Below are positions 1-6,989 of a DNA stretch of 10,234 nucleotides, piece after piece (the first letter of the stretch is position 1; each line of letters opens with the position of its first letter). Both the position numbers and the translations under genes were made by a program. The stretch lies in contig JAJRVB010000027.1 of NCBI GenBank assembly GCA_024277515.1, positions 1 to 10,234 on the forward strand, in the 5' to 3' direction. The notes beneath the pieces were generated by a model that was given only the letters and a program-made list of their open reading frames with translations, was not told where the DNA came from and searched no databases. Origin of the DNA: Nitrospirota bacterium (GTDB lineage Bacteria > Nitrospirota > Thermodesulfovibrionia > UBA6902).

Positions 1-1123
1 CGTCAAGGGCGAGGGAGAGCAGACCCTGCTCGAACTGGTCCATGCAATCCAGGACAGCACGAAAGAGTACGGAGATATTCATGGACTCGGCTGGAAGCGC
101 GGGGAAGAAATTGTCATGAATGAGGAGAGGGACTTTCTTGATATTGAAGACCTCCCTTTTCCGTATGACGGCAAGGGGAAGGAGATCCTGCTTGAATATA
201 TACGGAGGTCTGAGGACACCCTCGAAAATATCGGGTATGAGTCATCACGGGGGTGCCCCCATAAGTGCGGGTTCTGTTATAACGTTTATTTCCACAAGAA
301 TGTATGCCGGGTGAAATCCGTTGAGAAGGTCCGGGCCGAACTGAAAAAGCTGAAAGAGCTTGGTGTGAACAAACTGACGTTTTACGATGATACATTTCTG
401 GCCGGGAAAAAGGAGATGATGCTCCAGATCCTTGATCTGCTGAAAGAAATGGACTTCAAGTGGATAGCGAATGTGAGGATCAACACATTTACGCCTGAGC
501 TGATACGGAAGTTTGAGGAAAGCGGCTGTGTTTACCTCTTCTTCGGGGTCGAGTCGCCTGATGATGATGTGCTGAAATACATACAAAAGGGCCAGAACAG
601 GCGGATGATTGATGAAGGGATAAGCATTGCGTCCCAGGCAAAAATCCCGACCCTCTATTCACTGATGATCGGGCTCCCCGGGGAAACAGAGGAGCAGATG
701 AACAGGACACTCGATTTTGCTGATGAGATCCGCCGCCGCCATCCCGGGGCTGAGGTGCCGATTCAGCCCTATGTCCCCCTCCCGGGCACCCGGCTGTATG
801 AAGAGGCATTGAAACATGGCTTTCAGCCGCCAACTCACCTTGAGGGATGGAAGAACTTTACAAACGATGAGGTGCGGAACCCCTGGATAAAGGACCCGAA
901 ACTCCTGAATGCGATATACATAAACTCGTTTCTGGCATTCCGTTATGACAGATTTCTCAGAAATTTCTGGAGCAAACTTGTGTTTGGCCCGCTGCACAAG
1001 CTCTCTCTCTGGCGGTGGAAACACCGCAACTACACCTGTTTTGTAGAACTGTATCTGTATCTCTCGTATAAACGCCTCGGCAGGTTTTTTATCTTGCTCG
1101 AAAAGATGATAAAGAACAAATAA
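1..1123 (+). CDS. B12-binding-type radical SAM protein, 3' part (5' end outside window)
   Basis: The reading frame is open from base 2 to the TAA at 1121-1123, about 373 codons, so the gene enters from the left. The ATG at 116 is internal: the codons before it read VKGEGEQTLLELV and GLGWKRGEEIV, which resemble the end of a cobalamin-binding domain (GEGE motif) found upstream of radical SAM cores. The [4Fe-4S]/SAM motif CxxxCxxC is RGCPHKCGFC, with cysteine codons at 254, 266 and 275. It is followed by core segments FYDDTF, FFGVES and MIGLPGET. The C-terminal 100 residues are basic and aromatic rich, as in many membrane- or lipid-associated members. The family uses SAM to generate a 5'-deoxyadenosyl radical, often for methylation or rearrangement. 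The substrate cannot be told from the sequence. The next gene, mutL, is 134 bp downstream and looks unrelated. Confidence 0.9.
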   Translation, partial: VKGEGEQTLLELVHAIQDSTKEYGDIHGLGWKRGEEIVMNEERDFLDIEDLPFPYDGKGKEILLEYIRRSEDTLENIGYESSRGCPHKCGFCYNVYFHKNVCRVKSVEKVRAELKKLKELGVNKLTFYDDTFLAGKKEMMLQILDLLKEMDFKWIANVRINTFTPELIRKFEESGCVYLFFGVESPDDDVLKYIQKGQNRRMIDEGISIASQAKIPTLYSLMIGLPGETEEQMNRTLDFADEIRRRHPGAEVPIQPYVPLPGTRLYEEALKHGFQPPTHLEGWKNFTNDEVRNPWIKDPKLLNAIYINSFLAFRYDRFLRNFWSKLVFGPLHKLSLWRWKHRNYTCFVELYLYLSYKRLGRFFILLEKMIKNK

Positions 1124-1151
1124 GTTAGATAATTACAGATACCAAAGCACT

Positions 1152-1243
1152 AATGTCAAATGAATTCCAAGTGCCTAACGTTCTTATTTTAGAATTGTAA
1201 TATTTGATGTTGATTTGGCATTTGGACTTTCTCATTTGACATT
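1152..1243. repeat. AT-rich imperfect inverted repeat between the radical SAM gene and mutL
   Basis: AATGTCAAATGA at 1152-1163 is perfectly matched by its reverse complement TCATTTGACATT at 1232-1243. Further inside, TCCAAGTGCC (1166-1175) is matched 9 of 10 by GGCATTTGGA (1217-1226). The spacer is clearly more AT-rich than the flanking genes. It resembles a small non-coding palindromic element or a degraded miniature element. There is no T-tract next to the right arm, so it is not a classical terminator. I cannot tell whether it is dispersed in the genome. Confidence 0.6.
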
Positions 1244-1265
1244 TGTAATATATAACCATGTCAAA
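1235..1265 (+). promoter_or_regulatory. Possible hairpin sequestering the mutL start codon
   Basis: TTTGACAT (1235-1242) is the reverse complement of ATGTCAAA (1258-1265), the first eight bases of mutL, with a 15-nt loop between them. TTTGACAT is also part of the right arm that pairs with 1153-1160 in the larger inverted repeat, so the two stems exclude each other. No Shine-Dalgarno sequence precedes the ATG. A translational or attenuation switch is an inference; the base pairing itself is directly visible. Confidence 0.35.
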
Positions 1266-2985
1266 CATATCCGTTCTTCCCGATCTGTTAATAAATAAAA
1301 TCGCTGCGGGTGAAGTCATTGAACGCCCTGCATCTGTGGTAAGGGAACTGGTGGACAATGCGGTCGATGCAGGGGCAAAGCGGATTGATGTTGAGGTGCT
1401 TCATGGCGGGAAAAAATACATGAAGGTCTCTGATAACGGCTGCGGCATGGACAAGGAAGACGCACTGCTCTGCTTTGAGAGGCATGCGACGAGCAAGATC
1501 AGATCAGAAGACGATCTCTTTAATATTTCGACGCTCGGGTTCAGGGGTGAAGCCCTGCCTTCCATTGCATCAGTCTCTAAAGTAACGCTCAGATCATCAA
1601 AGGCGGACTCTGATGCGGGGATCAAGATAGAAATCGGGGCGAATCAGAAAAAAGAGGTTTCAGAAGCCCCCCCGATAAAAGGCACGACGGTGGAGATCAG
1701 GGATATTTTCTACAATACCCCTGCAAGGAGGAAGTTCCTGAAGACAGTGCCTACCGAGCTTTCTCATATAATCGATACGGTGGTCCAAAAGGCCTTTGCA
1801 TATCCGGATACAGCCTTCTCCCTTATTCATAACAAGAGCGAACTCTTGAACGCCCCTGCCGCGTCAGACCTGAAAGAGAGGTTTACCCAGCTGTATGGTG
1901 AAGAGATGGCCGGAGAGTTTCTGGATGTAAAAAAAATGTCGAAGGCAATCAGCGTTACCGGATTCACATCGTCTGCTGATTTTACGAGGGCATCAAGGAG
2001 TCACCAGATTATTTTTGTAAATAAACGTCCGGTCAAGAATGCTACCGTAAACCATGCGGTCTACAATGCATACCGTGAAGTAATCTCAAAAGAGAGGCAC
2101 CCTGCTTATTTTCTCTTCCTCGAGATAAACCCGGAAACAGTGGATGTGAATGTGCACCCTGCAAAACGGGAGGTGAAGTTCGAGCGGCCGGATGAGATTC
2201 ACCGGTTTGTAAGGGCTGCCGTGTATGAAGCGCTTAATCCCGGGTCTGAAATAGATGTCTTCACGCCTCCGGCGTGGAAGGGGGGCGGATATCAGGGTGC
2301 CGCGTCTTACCCGCTCTCAGAAAAGGACCCTCCGGTCGTGAGTGAATCCCTGTCTGCCATGCCGGCGGATTCACAGACCGACATTTTTGCTTCCGGGATT
2401 ACTCCTGAAACAGCATCTTTTTTTTACATCGGGGAATCCTTTGTCGCAACCGTTACGGACCGGGGGCTGCTCATTATCGATCAGCATGCCGCACATGAAC
2501 GGATCATGTATGAAAAGTTCCTCAGGAAGGTCTCGATAGAGTCCGAACCCCTGTTTCTGCCTCTGAGGGTGGAGCTCCCGGTAAAGGAGTTCAATCTGAT
2601 CATAAAACAGAGGGGCATCCTTAATGGTTTCGGCCTTGATATAGAGGAATTCGGAGGGAGCAGCATCATCATACGGTCCATCCCCAAAGAACTGAAAAAG
2701 GCGGATGTGAAGGGCCTGCTTCTCGATGTGGCATCCGGAATAGTTGATGAAGATACGACAGGTATTGCAAGTGACCTGACGGAAGACACGCTATTGAAAA
2801 ACATAGCTGCCAGGCTCGCATGCCACAAATCGGTCAGGGGGAAAGAGCAGCTCAACAATGAACAACTGACAAGGATGATGTCTGACCTTGACAAGGCGGA
2901 TGAGCCGGATAAATGCCCGCACGGCCGGCCGACAAGGATTTCCCTCTCTCTGGATGATCTGAACAGGATGTTCAAGAGGACATAA
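1258..2985 (+). CDS. mutL: DNA mismatch repair protein MutL, endonuclease-type
   Basis: This 575-aa protein links MutS mismatch recognition to strand incision. The N-terminus carries the GHKL ATPase motifs: LPDLLINKIAAGEVIERP at residues 7-24, RELVDNAVDAGA with catalytic E30 and N34, DNGCGM at 59-64, RHATSKI at 75-81 and GFRGEAL at 94-100. The C-terminal dimerisation domain has DQHAAHERIMYE at 408-419, which fits the DQHA(X)2E(X)4E metal-binding endonuclease motif, plus ACHKS near 521 and CPHGRPT at 553-559. The organism is therefore expected to use nicking MutL rather than MutH. The linker (about residues 340-385) is poorly conserved looking and rich in P, S and A, as usual. The start is set by the N-terminal motif, although there is no visible Shine-Dalgarno and a hairpin may cover the ATG. 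It ends in tandem TAA codons, 22 bp from the convergent chemoreceptor gene. Confidence 0.98.
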   Translation: MSNISVLPDLLINKIAAGEVIERPASVVRELVDNAVDAGAKRIDVEVLHGGKKYMKVSDNGCGMDKEDALLCFERHATSKIRSEDDLFNISTLGFRGEALPSIASVSKVTLRSSKADSDAGIKIEIGANQKKEVSEAPPIKGTTVEIRDIFYNTPARRKFLKTVPTELSHIIDTVVQKAFAYPDTAFSLIHNKSELLNAPAASDLKERFTQLYGEEMAGEFLDVKKMSKAISVTGFTSSADFTRASRSHQIIFVNKRPVKNATVNHAVYNAYREVISKERHPAYFLFLEINPETVDVNVHPAKREVKFERPDEIHRFVRAAVYEALNPGSEIDVFTPPAWKGGGYQGAASYPLSEKDPPVVSESLSAMPADSQTDIFASGITPETASFFYIGESFVATVTDRGLLIIDQHAAHERIMYEKFLRKVSIESEPLFLPLRVELPVKEFNLIIKQRGILNGFGLDIEEFGGSSIIIRSIPKELKKADVKGLLLDVASGIVDEDTTGIASDLTEDTLLKNIAARLACHKSVRGKEQLNNEQLTRMMSDLDKADEPDKCPHGRPTRISLSLDDLNRMFKRT

Positions 2986-3007
2986 TAAGGTCCTGTGGTG
3001 AGTGGAC

Positions 3008-4615
3008 TTATGAATGGTGCGGGGCCGGGGCTGAATGTGCTGGTGTAATGACCCTGGGTTTTCCCGGCTGAACAGGTTTAGCGTGTGATGCGGTCTGCTT
3101 GAAATTTTCGAGACACTCGACCATGTCCCTGCTGACCCGGTCGACTTTTTTAATGAGTTCAAGTGTCCGTGACCTGTCGCCCTTCTGAAATGCCTGGGCA
3201 GCCTCTTTTGCGAGATTATGGATTTCTTCATGGGGGGACTCGATTCTTGCGAATTCGGAAAGTCCGCGATATTTATCAGCGCTGTTGCTGAAATACCATT
3301 GGCCCAGCCTGCAGTCCCTGTGGTCTACGATCTTTGAGGGGTCGACGGTCTCGTCAGAGTAGAACATCCGGTACAGCTTCTGGACCCAGTTTTTATGGGC
3401 GATCTTGAAAAATTCCATGACATATGTGATATCTTCCGGCATCCTGAACTTTGCAGTATAGTCCGTCAGATTATTGATGGCCTTGCTTAATACGACGAAC
3501 TCCTGTGTCATGTGCTCCATTTCCCTGCTCGTTGTCATGACTGTACTGATAAATGCTTCTATGCTCTGGCTGATCTCCTCGATAGTGGTGGACTGCTGGT
3601 TTATGGCGGCTGCAATCGAGGAAGTCTTGTCATCCGATTGTTTTGTGAGGTCCAGAATGGTCTCGAGTGCATCCTGGGTAATATGTATATGTTTTACCGA
3701 ATCCTGAACATTGGTCATTGAGAGCTGCATCTGTGTTGCCGTATCGCGCGAGTCCGCCTGGATGCCGCCTATTTTCCTGGTGATCTCGGATGTGGCTGAT
3801 ACGGTCTTTTCAGCCAGTTTTCTCACCTCTTCAGCAACGACCGCGAAACCTCTTCCCTGTTCTCCTGCCCGTGCCGCTTCTATTGCCGCGTTCAGGGCAA
3901 GGAGATTGGTCTGGTCCGCGATATCATTGATGATGCGGATAATGTCCCCGATCTCCTCGATCTTGTTGTCCAGCCCACGGACCATACGTTCGAGGCTTTC
4001 CGTGGTGTCTGAGAGGGTATTCATGCTGTTTATGGCCATGCCCATGTTTTTCATACCGCTTTCGGTATCTTCCGTAACTTTGATTGAAAGTTCCGCAGCC
4101 GTGTCCGCGTCTTTTGCAACCTCAACGATCATCCCTGACATCTCTTCCGAAGTCCTTGATATCTGTTCGCCCTGCCGCCTGTTATGTCCGATGGCCTCTA
4201 AATTCGAATTTACAAACTGCCATATGTGGCTCATCGCAATGTTTATGGATGCGGAGTGCTCAAGAAGGTCCCTGTACATCAGTTTGTAACTGCTGAAGAG
4301 CTCCCTTGTTTCGAGTGTAAGCCCTGCCAGTTCATCATGTCCACTGCATTTTATGTCGCCGTTGAGGTTGCGGTCTTTCATCATGGACAGGGCATCTTTA
4401 ACAGGGGGGATTTTCATGAAAACAGTTCGTCTCAGGATATAATAACCAGCGCCCGTCATGATCAGGGAAATGATAAATAAGAGGAGCGGAAGATAACTGT
4501 TTTTATGCGGGATATCCGGGGAGTATGCATTCAGAAGCAGAAAATTTGCAGTAAAGCATAGTGCGAGCACTATAAACATCAGCGCCACTTTTATTTCTGT
4601 CTTGCCTTGCATCAA
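3008..4615 (-). CDS. Methyl-accepting chemotaxis protein with C-terminal CZB zinc-binding domain
   Basis: This protein of about 535 aa has two membrane helices (about residues 8-28 and 42-61) separated by only about 13 residues, so no periplasmic ligand domain is present. A HAMP-like segment (about 62-115) follows. The signalling coiled coil has the conserved hairpin tip around EIGDIIRIINDIADQTNLL and NAAIEAARAGEQGRGFAVVA, which contacts CheA and CheW. The C-terminus holds a chemoreceptor zinc-binding (CZB) domain with H407 (AHKNW), C435 (CRLGQW), H462 and H466 (SPHEEIH). This is the 3His/1Cys zinc site of the family. Sensing is therefore probably cytoplasmic, of zinc or zinc-linked redox or oxidant state. 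The last 25 residues are a Pro/His/Ala-rich tail without a CheR-docking pentapeptide. The start is either TTG at 4615 or the adjacent ATG at 4612; a GAGG lies 8 or 11 nt upstream. The gene stands alone on the minus strand between mutL and miaA. Confidence 0.95.
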   Translation of the reverse strand: MMQGKTEIKVALMFIVLALCFTANFLLLNAYSPDIPHKNSYLPLLLFIISLIMTGAGYYILRRTVFMKIPPVKDALSMMKDRNLNGDIKCSGHDELAGLTLETRELFSSYKLMYRDLLEHSASINIAMSHIWQFVNSNLEAIGHNRRQGEQISRTSEEMSGMIVEVAKDADTAAELSIKVTEDTESGMKNMGMAINSMNTLSDTTESLERMVRGLDNKIEEIGDIIRIINDIADQTNLLALNAAIEAARAGEQGRGFAVVAEEVRKLAEKTVSATSEITRKIGGIQADSRDTATQMQLSMTNVQDSVKHIHITQDALETILDLTKQSDDKTSSIAAAINQQSTTIEEISQSIEAFISTVMTTSREMEHMTQEFVVLSKAINNLTDYTAKFRMPEDITYVMEFFKIAHKNWVQKLYRMFYSDETVDPSKIVDHRDCRLGQWYFSNSADKYRGLSEFARIESPHEEIHNLAKEAAQAFQKGDRSRTLELIKKVDRVSRDMVECLENFKQTASHAKPVQPGKPRVITPAHSAPAPHHS

Positions 4616-4704
4616 TGTTCCGGCCTCAGTTCGCGTTCATCGTAACCAGTCTCAGGTGTGCCCGGACTATGACAATGAACACCTGTTTTCCCCTCATGCA
4701 GGAT

Positions 4705-4736
4705 TTGTCGGATTATTCTGCTAAATACTTTAGCAG
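4705..4736 (-). promoter_or_regulatory. Sigma-28-like promoter overlapping a palindrome, upstream of the chemoreceptor
   Basis: Read on the minus strand, TAAAGTAT (4732-4725) matches 7 of 8 of the flagellar sigma-28 -35 element TAAAGTTT. TCCGACAA (4712-4705) matches 6 of 8 of the -10 element GCCGATAA, with a 12-nt spacer instead of 11. It would start transcription about 80 nt before the chemoreceptor. The -35 part lies inside a perfect palindrome, CTGCTAAA-TAC-TTTAGCAG (4718-4736), which could instead be a repressor operator. Chemoreceptors are commonly in flagellar sigma-28 regulons, so the context fits, but the match could be chance. Confidence 0.4.
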
Positions 4737-4761
4737 TGATGTGACCACTCTGCTTGATTTG

Positions 4762-4781
4762 TTTCATTATGATCAATGAAA
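4762..4781. promoter_or_regulatory. Second dyad in the chemoreceptor/miaA divergent spacer
   Basis: TTTCATT (4762-4768) and AATGAAA (4775-4781) form a 7-bp inverted repeat with a 6-nt spacer. It lies about 54 bp before miaA and about 150 bp before the chemoreceptor. An operator is possible but I recognise no specific regulator consensus. Confidence 0.3.
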
Positions 4782-4834
4782 ATATACAGAGCAAAAAAAC
4801 AATTTTACGCCGCATTTAAATAAGAATATTATTT

Positions 4835-5794
4835 ATGGGCATTATTCAGGACAAAACCGTAATTATCATTCTCGGTCCGACAGCTGTCGGGAAAACCGGT
4901 CTGTCGCTGCTGCTTGCGCAGGCATTGCATACTGAAATAATCAGCGCTGACTCGATGCAGGTGTATCGTTACATGGACATTGGCACGGCCAAACCATCAG
5001 CAGAGGAGCTGAAAAAAGTCCCGCACCACTTAATCAGCATCATGTCGCCTGCTGAAATCTTCAGCGCCGGGCTTTTCCGGGAAAAGGCCTCTTCAATAAT
5101 CGATGACCTTCATGGCAGGCACAAAATCCCCCTCATTACCGGAGGCACAGGGTTGTATATACGGGCATTGACAGGGGGGCTTTTTGAAGGGCAGGGCGCT
5201 GACGAGGCATTGAGGGAAAGGTTGAGAGGGGATGAAAAACGCAATGGAAAGGGGTCGCTTTATAATAAGCTGAAACTCCTCGATCCCGAGGCAGCCGGAA
5301 AGATAGGCCCGAATGATCTCAGGCGGACCATCCGGGCACTTGAGGTTGCGATCAATGAGCAAACCGGGATCTCCGGGATGCAGAAGCGGATGACAATACC
5401 GTCCGATTATCATTTCATAAAAATCGGCCTCTCAAGAGACCGGGAGGAACTTTACAGGCTTATTGAGGACAGGGTAGACATGATGGTGAGTGACGGCCTG
5501 CTTGATGAGACCCGGAAGCTCCTCGAAATGAGGCCGAACAGGGCAGCCATGCAGGCGCTCGGGTACAAGGAGATGAAGCTTTATCTTGACGGCCAGGTTG
5601 ACCTGCATGAGGCTGTCAGGCTGATTAAGAAACGGACCAGAAACTTTGCAAAGAGACAGTATACGTGGTTCAGGAAAGAACCGGGGATCCACTGGGTAGA
5701 TATAACAGGGATGAAGAGCGCAGGGACAATATTAGAGAAGGTAATAAATGATATTGATATTATGAAGAAATTGATTTACTCTATTAAAACCTGA
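4835..5794 (+). CDS. miaA: tRNA dimethylallyltransferase MiaA
   Basis: This 319-aa enzyme transfers a dimethylallyl group to N6 of A37 in tRNAs reading UNN codons, the first step toward the ms2i6A modification. The P-loop GPTAVGKT is at residues 14-21. The tRNA-binding and catalytic segment DSMQVYR is at 39-45 and DIGTAKPS at 48-55. GGTGLYI is at 103-109, and the C-terminal helix has RTRNFAKRQYTWFRKE. The length is normal for the family. The ATG at 4835 has no clear Shine-Dalgarno; the preceding bases are AT-rich. hfq follows after 49 bp, the same order as in many Gram-negative genomes, and mutL is only one gene away on the other side. Confidence 0.98.
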   Translation: MGIIQDKTVIIILGPTAVGKTGLSLLLAQALHTEIISADSMQVYRYMDIGTAKPSAEELKKVPHHLISIMSPAEIFSAGLFREKASSIIDDLHGRHKIPLITGGTGLYIRALTGGLFEGQGADEALRERLRGDEKRNGKGSLYNKLKLLDPEAAGKIGPNDLRRTIRALEVAINEQTGISGMQKRMTIPSDYHFIKIGLSRDREELYRLIEDRVDMMVSDGLLDETRKLLEMRPNRAAMQALGYKEMKLYLDGQVDLHEAVRLIKKRTRNFAKRQYTWFRKEPGIHWVDITGMKSAGTILEKVINDIDIMKKLIYSIKT

Positions 5795-5843
5795 AGAGGT
5801 AAAGTTTTGGCCTTTTTCACTTATTAAAAAAAGGAGATGCCGT

Positions 5844-6086
5844 ATGAATAACAAAGACCGCAAACTTCAGGACCTGTACCTGAATTACCTCAGGAAAGAA
5901 AAGATCCCGGTTTCCATTTTTCTCGTAAACGGGACCCGTTTGAAAGGGACGATCAGGGGATTTGATAATTTTGTTATTCTTTTAAAACAGACCACCCAGC
6001 AGCTTATTTACAAACATGCAATATCGACGATCTCTCCTGAAAAAGAAGTCAACTTGAGGGCTGAAAGCGAAAAGGCGGAGAAGTAA
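5844..6086 (+). CDS. hfq: RNA chaperone Hfq
   Basis: This 80-aa Sm-like protein forms hexamers that promote base pairing between small RNAs and mRNAs. The Sm1 region runs from LQDLYLNYLRKEKIPVSIFL through NGTRLKGTIRGFDNFVILLK. Sm2 contains YKHAISTI at residues 56-63. The proximal-face residues Q9, D10, F40, F43, K57 and H58 match the E. coli set Q8, D9, F39, F42, K56 and H57. The tail is short (about 15 residues, charged), unlike the long enterobacterial tail. A strong AAGGAG at 5831-5836 sits 7 nt before the ATG. It lies between miaA and a NUDIX gene only 3 nt downstream, so the three are probably cotranscribed. Confidence 0.98.
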   Translation: MNNKDRKLQDLYLNYLRKEKIPVSIFLVNGTRLKGTIRGFDNFVILLKQTTQQLIYKHAISTISPEKEVNLRAESEKAEK

Positions 6087-6089
6087 ATA

Positions 6090-6491
6090 TTGCAGTCATC
6101 ACTTCGCAATCCGGTTATTACTGTAGACGCAATTATTGAAGTAAACAGCGGTATTGTACTCATAAAGAGAAAAAACCCTCCCTCTGGCTGGGCGCTCCCC
6201 GGGGGTTTTGTGGATTACGGCGAGACACTTGAGGAAGCTGTATGCCGGGAAATGAAGGAAGAGACCGGCCTGGATATACACCTTGTGAGACAGTTCCACA
6301 CCTATTCAGATCCGGACCGTGATCCCCGGCACCATACAATATCCACCATATTTATAGCTACTGCAGCCGGCAGTCCCAGGGCCGGAGATGATGCAAAAGA
6401 GGCAGGGGTCTTTACAAAGGACGATCTTCCCGATGATATCGCCTTTGACCACAGGCGGATACTTGACGACTATTTCAATAATAAATACTGA
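6090..6491 (+). CDS. NUDIX hydrolase, ADP-ribose pyrophosphatase-like
   Basis: This 133-aa protein has a complete Nudix box at residues 39-61 (GFVDYGE, then REMKEETGL), matching GX5EX7REUXEEXGU. The preceding VLIKRKNPPSGWALPGG and following YSDPDRDPRHHTIST are typical of small ADP-ribose pyrophosphatases, which split ADP-ribose into AMP and ribose 5-phosphate. A housekeeping 8-oxo-dGTPase role is less likely but not excluded. The start is a TTG at 6090, with GGAG at 6077-6080 inside the end of hfq and only 3 nt after its stop. No ATG gives a better start. It is probably translated from the miaA-hfq transcript. It is convergent with the thioesterase gene, and no intrinsic terminator is visible between them. 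Confidence 0.92.
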   Translation: MQSSLRNPVITVDAIIEVNSGIVLIKRKNPPSGWALPGGFVDYGETLEEAVCREMKEETGLDIHLVRQFHTYSDPDRDPRHHTISTIFIATAAGSPRAGDDAKEAGVFTKDDLPDDIAFDHRRILDDYFNNKY

Positions 6492-6505
6492 ACAGCAGGG
6501 TTCGG

Positions 6506-6529
6506 GGATTCAAGGGGTCAAGGATTCGA
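6506..6529. repeat. Three imperfect 8-bp tandem units in the convergent spacer
   Basis: GGATTCAA, GGGGTCAA and GGATTCGA follow each other without gaps between the convergent NUDIX and thioesterase genes. The units differ at two or three positions. I can assign no function to this short stretch. Confidence 0.4.
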
Positions 6530-6549
6530 GTGAAACAGATCTGTGTTCT

Positions 6550-6966
6550 TTATAGCTTCAGGTCAGCATTAATTTTTATCAGTTTCCCCCTGGCATCGGC
6601 GGCAATTACGCCGTCAGCAGTGACGGCTTTTGCATAGGCCTCAATAGTTTTTCTGGTATCTTTTTTGATAGTTGCCTCAACAACAATTCTCTTGCCTACT
6701 TTCAATGCCTTTTTCAGTCGTATGTCCATGCGGGCGGTAACTGCGGGCATCCCCATTTCGATAGCGAGTTTTACCATTATCTCATCAAGGAGGGTCGCTA
6801 TGATTCCACCATGAACAATATTCATGTATCCCTGATGTTCCTTTTGGGGGCAGAATACGGTCTTCATCGTCCTCCCGTCAAAAGAGAACTCAAGCTTCAG
6901 ACCGACAGGGTTTTTCGGCCCGCATACAAAGCAGTATCCATCATCAGTGAGGTCCATGGGTTTCAT
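6550..6966 (-). CDS. PaaI-type hotdog-fold thioesterase
   Basis: The protein (138 aa from the ATG at 6966) begins MKPMDLTDDGYCFVCGPKNP, the usual N-terminal signature CFVCG-NPxGL of a group of small hotdog proteins. It then has the active-site region HQGYMNIVHGGIIATLLDEIM, with the HGG loop and acidic residue of PaaI/YbgC-like acyl-CoA thioesterases. The acyl substrate is unknown. Longer starts at 6981 and 7008 are open, but they would extend into the divergent DUF2400 gene and add residues upstream of the family signature. None of the candidate starts has a clear Shine-Dalgarno. It is divergent from the DUF2400 gene with only 20 bp between the two start codons. Confidence 0.88.
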   Translation of the reverse strand: MKPMDLTDDGYCFVCGPKNPVGLKLEFSFDGRTMKTVFCPQKEHQGYMNIVHGGIIATLLDEIMVKLAIEMGMPAVTARMDIRLKKALKVGKRIVVEATIKKDTRKTIEAYAKAVTADGVIAADARGKLIKINADLKL

Positions 6967-6989
6967 ATTATATGATATCATGAAATATG
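6964..6989. promoter_or_regulatory. Imperfect palindrome joining two divergent start codons
   Basis: CATATT (6964-6969) and AATATG (6984-6989) are symmetric about a central perfect palindrome ATGATATCAT (6972-6981). Eleven of thirteen positions pair. The outer CAT and ATG are the start codons of the minus-strand thioesterase and the plus-strand DUF2400 gene. With only 20 bp between the starts, any promoters must lie inside the opposite genes or produce near-leaderless mRNAs. Its role as an operator is an inference. Confidence 0.45.

Noticed and set aside
116..1123. Radical SAM gene starting at the ATG at 116
   Set aside because: The frame is open back to base 2 and encodes conserved cobalamin-domain sequence (GEGEQT), so this ATG is internal.
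2481..2975. 164-codon minus-strand frame inside mutL
   Set aside because: It is a shadow of the conserved C-terminal MutL domain, with a serine/arginine-rich translation and no ribosome site.
3711..4289. 192-codon plus-strand frame opposite the chemoreceptor
   Set aside because: It lies entirely antisense to a clear chemotaxis gene, has serine/isoleucine-rich low-complexity content typical of antisense frames, and matches no family I recognise.
4754..4788. TTGATT and TATACA as a miaA promoter
   Set aside because: The spacing between the hexamers is 23 bp, too long for sigma-70.
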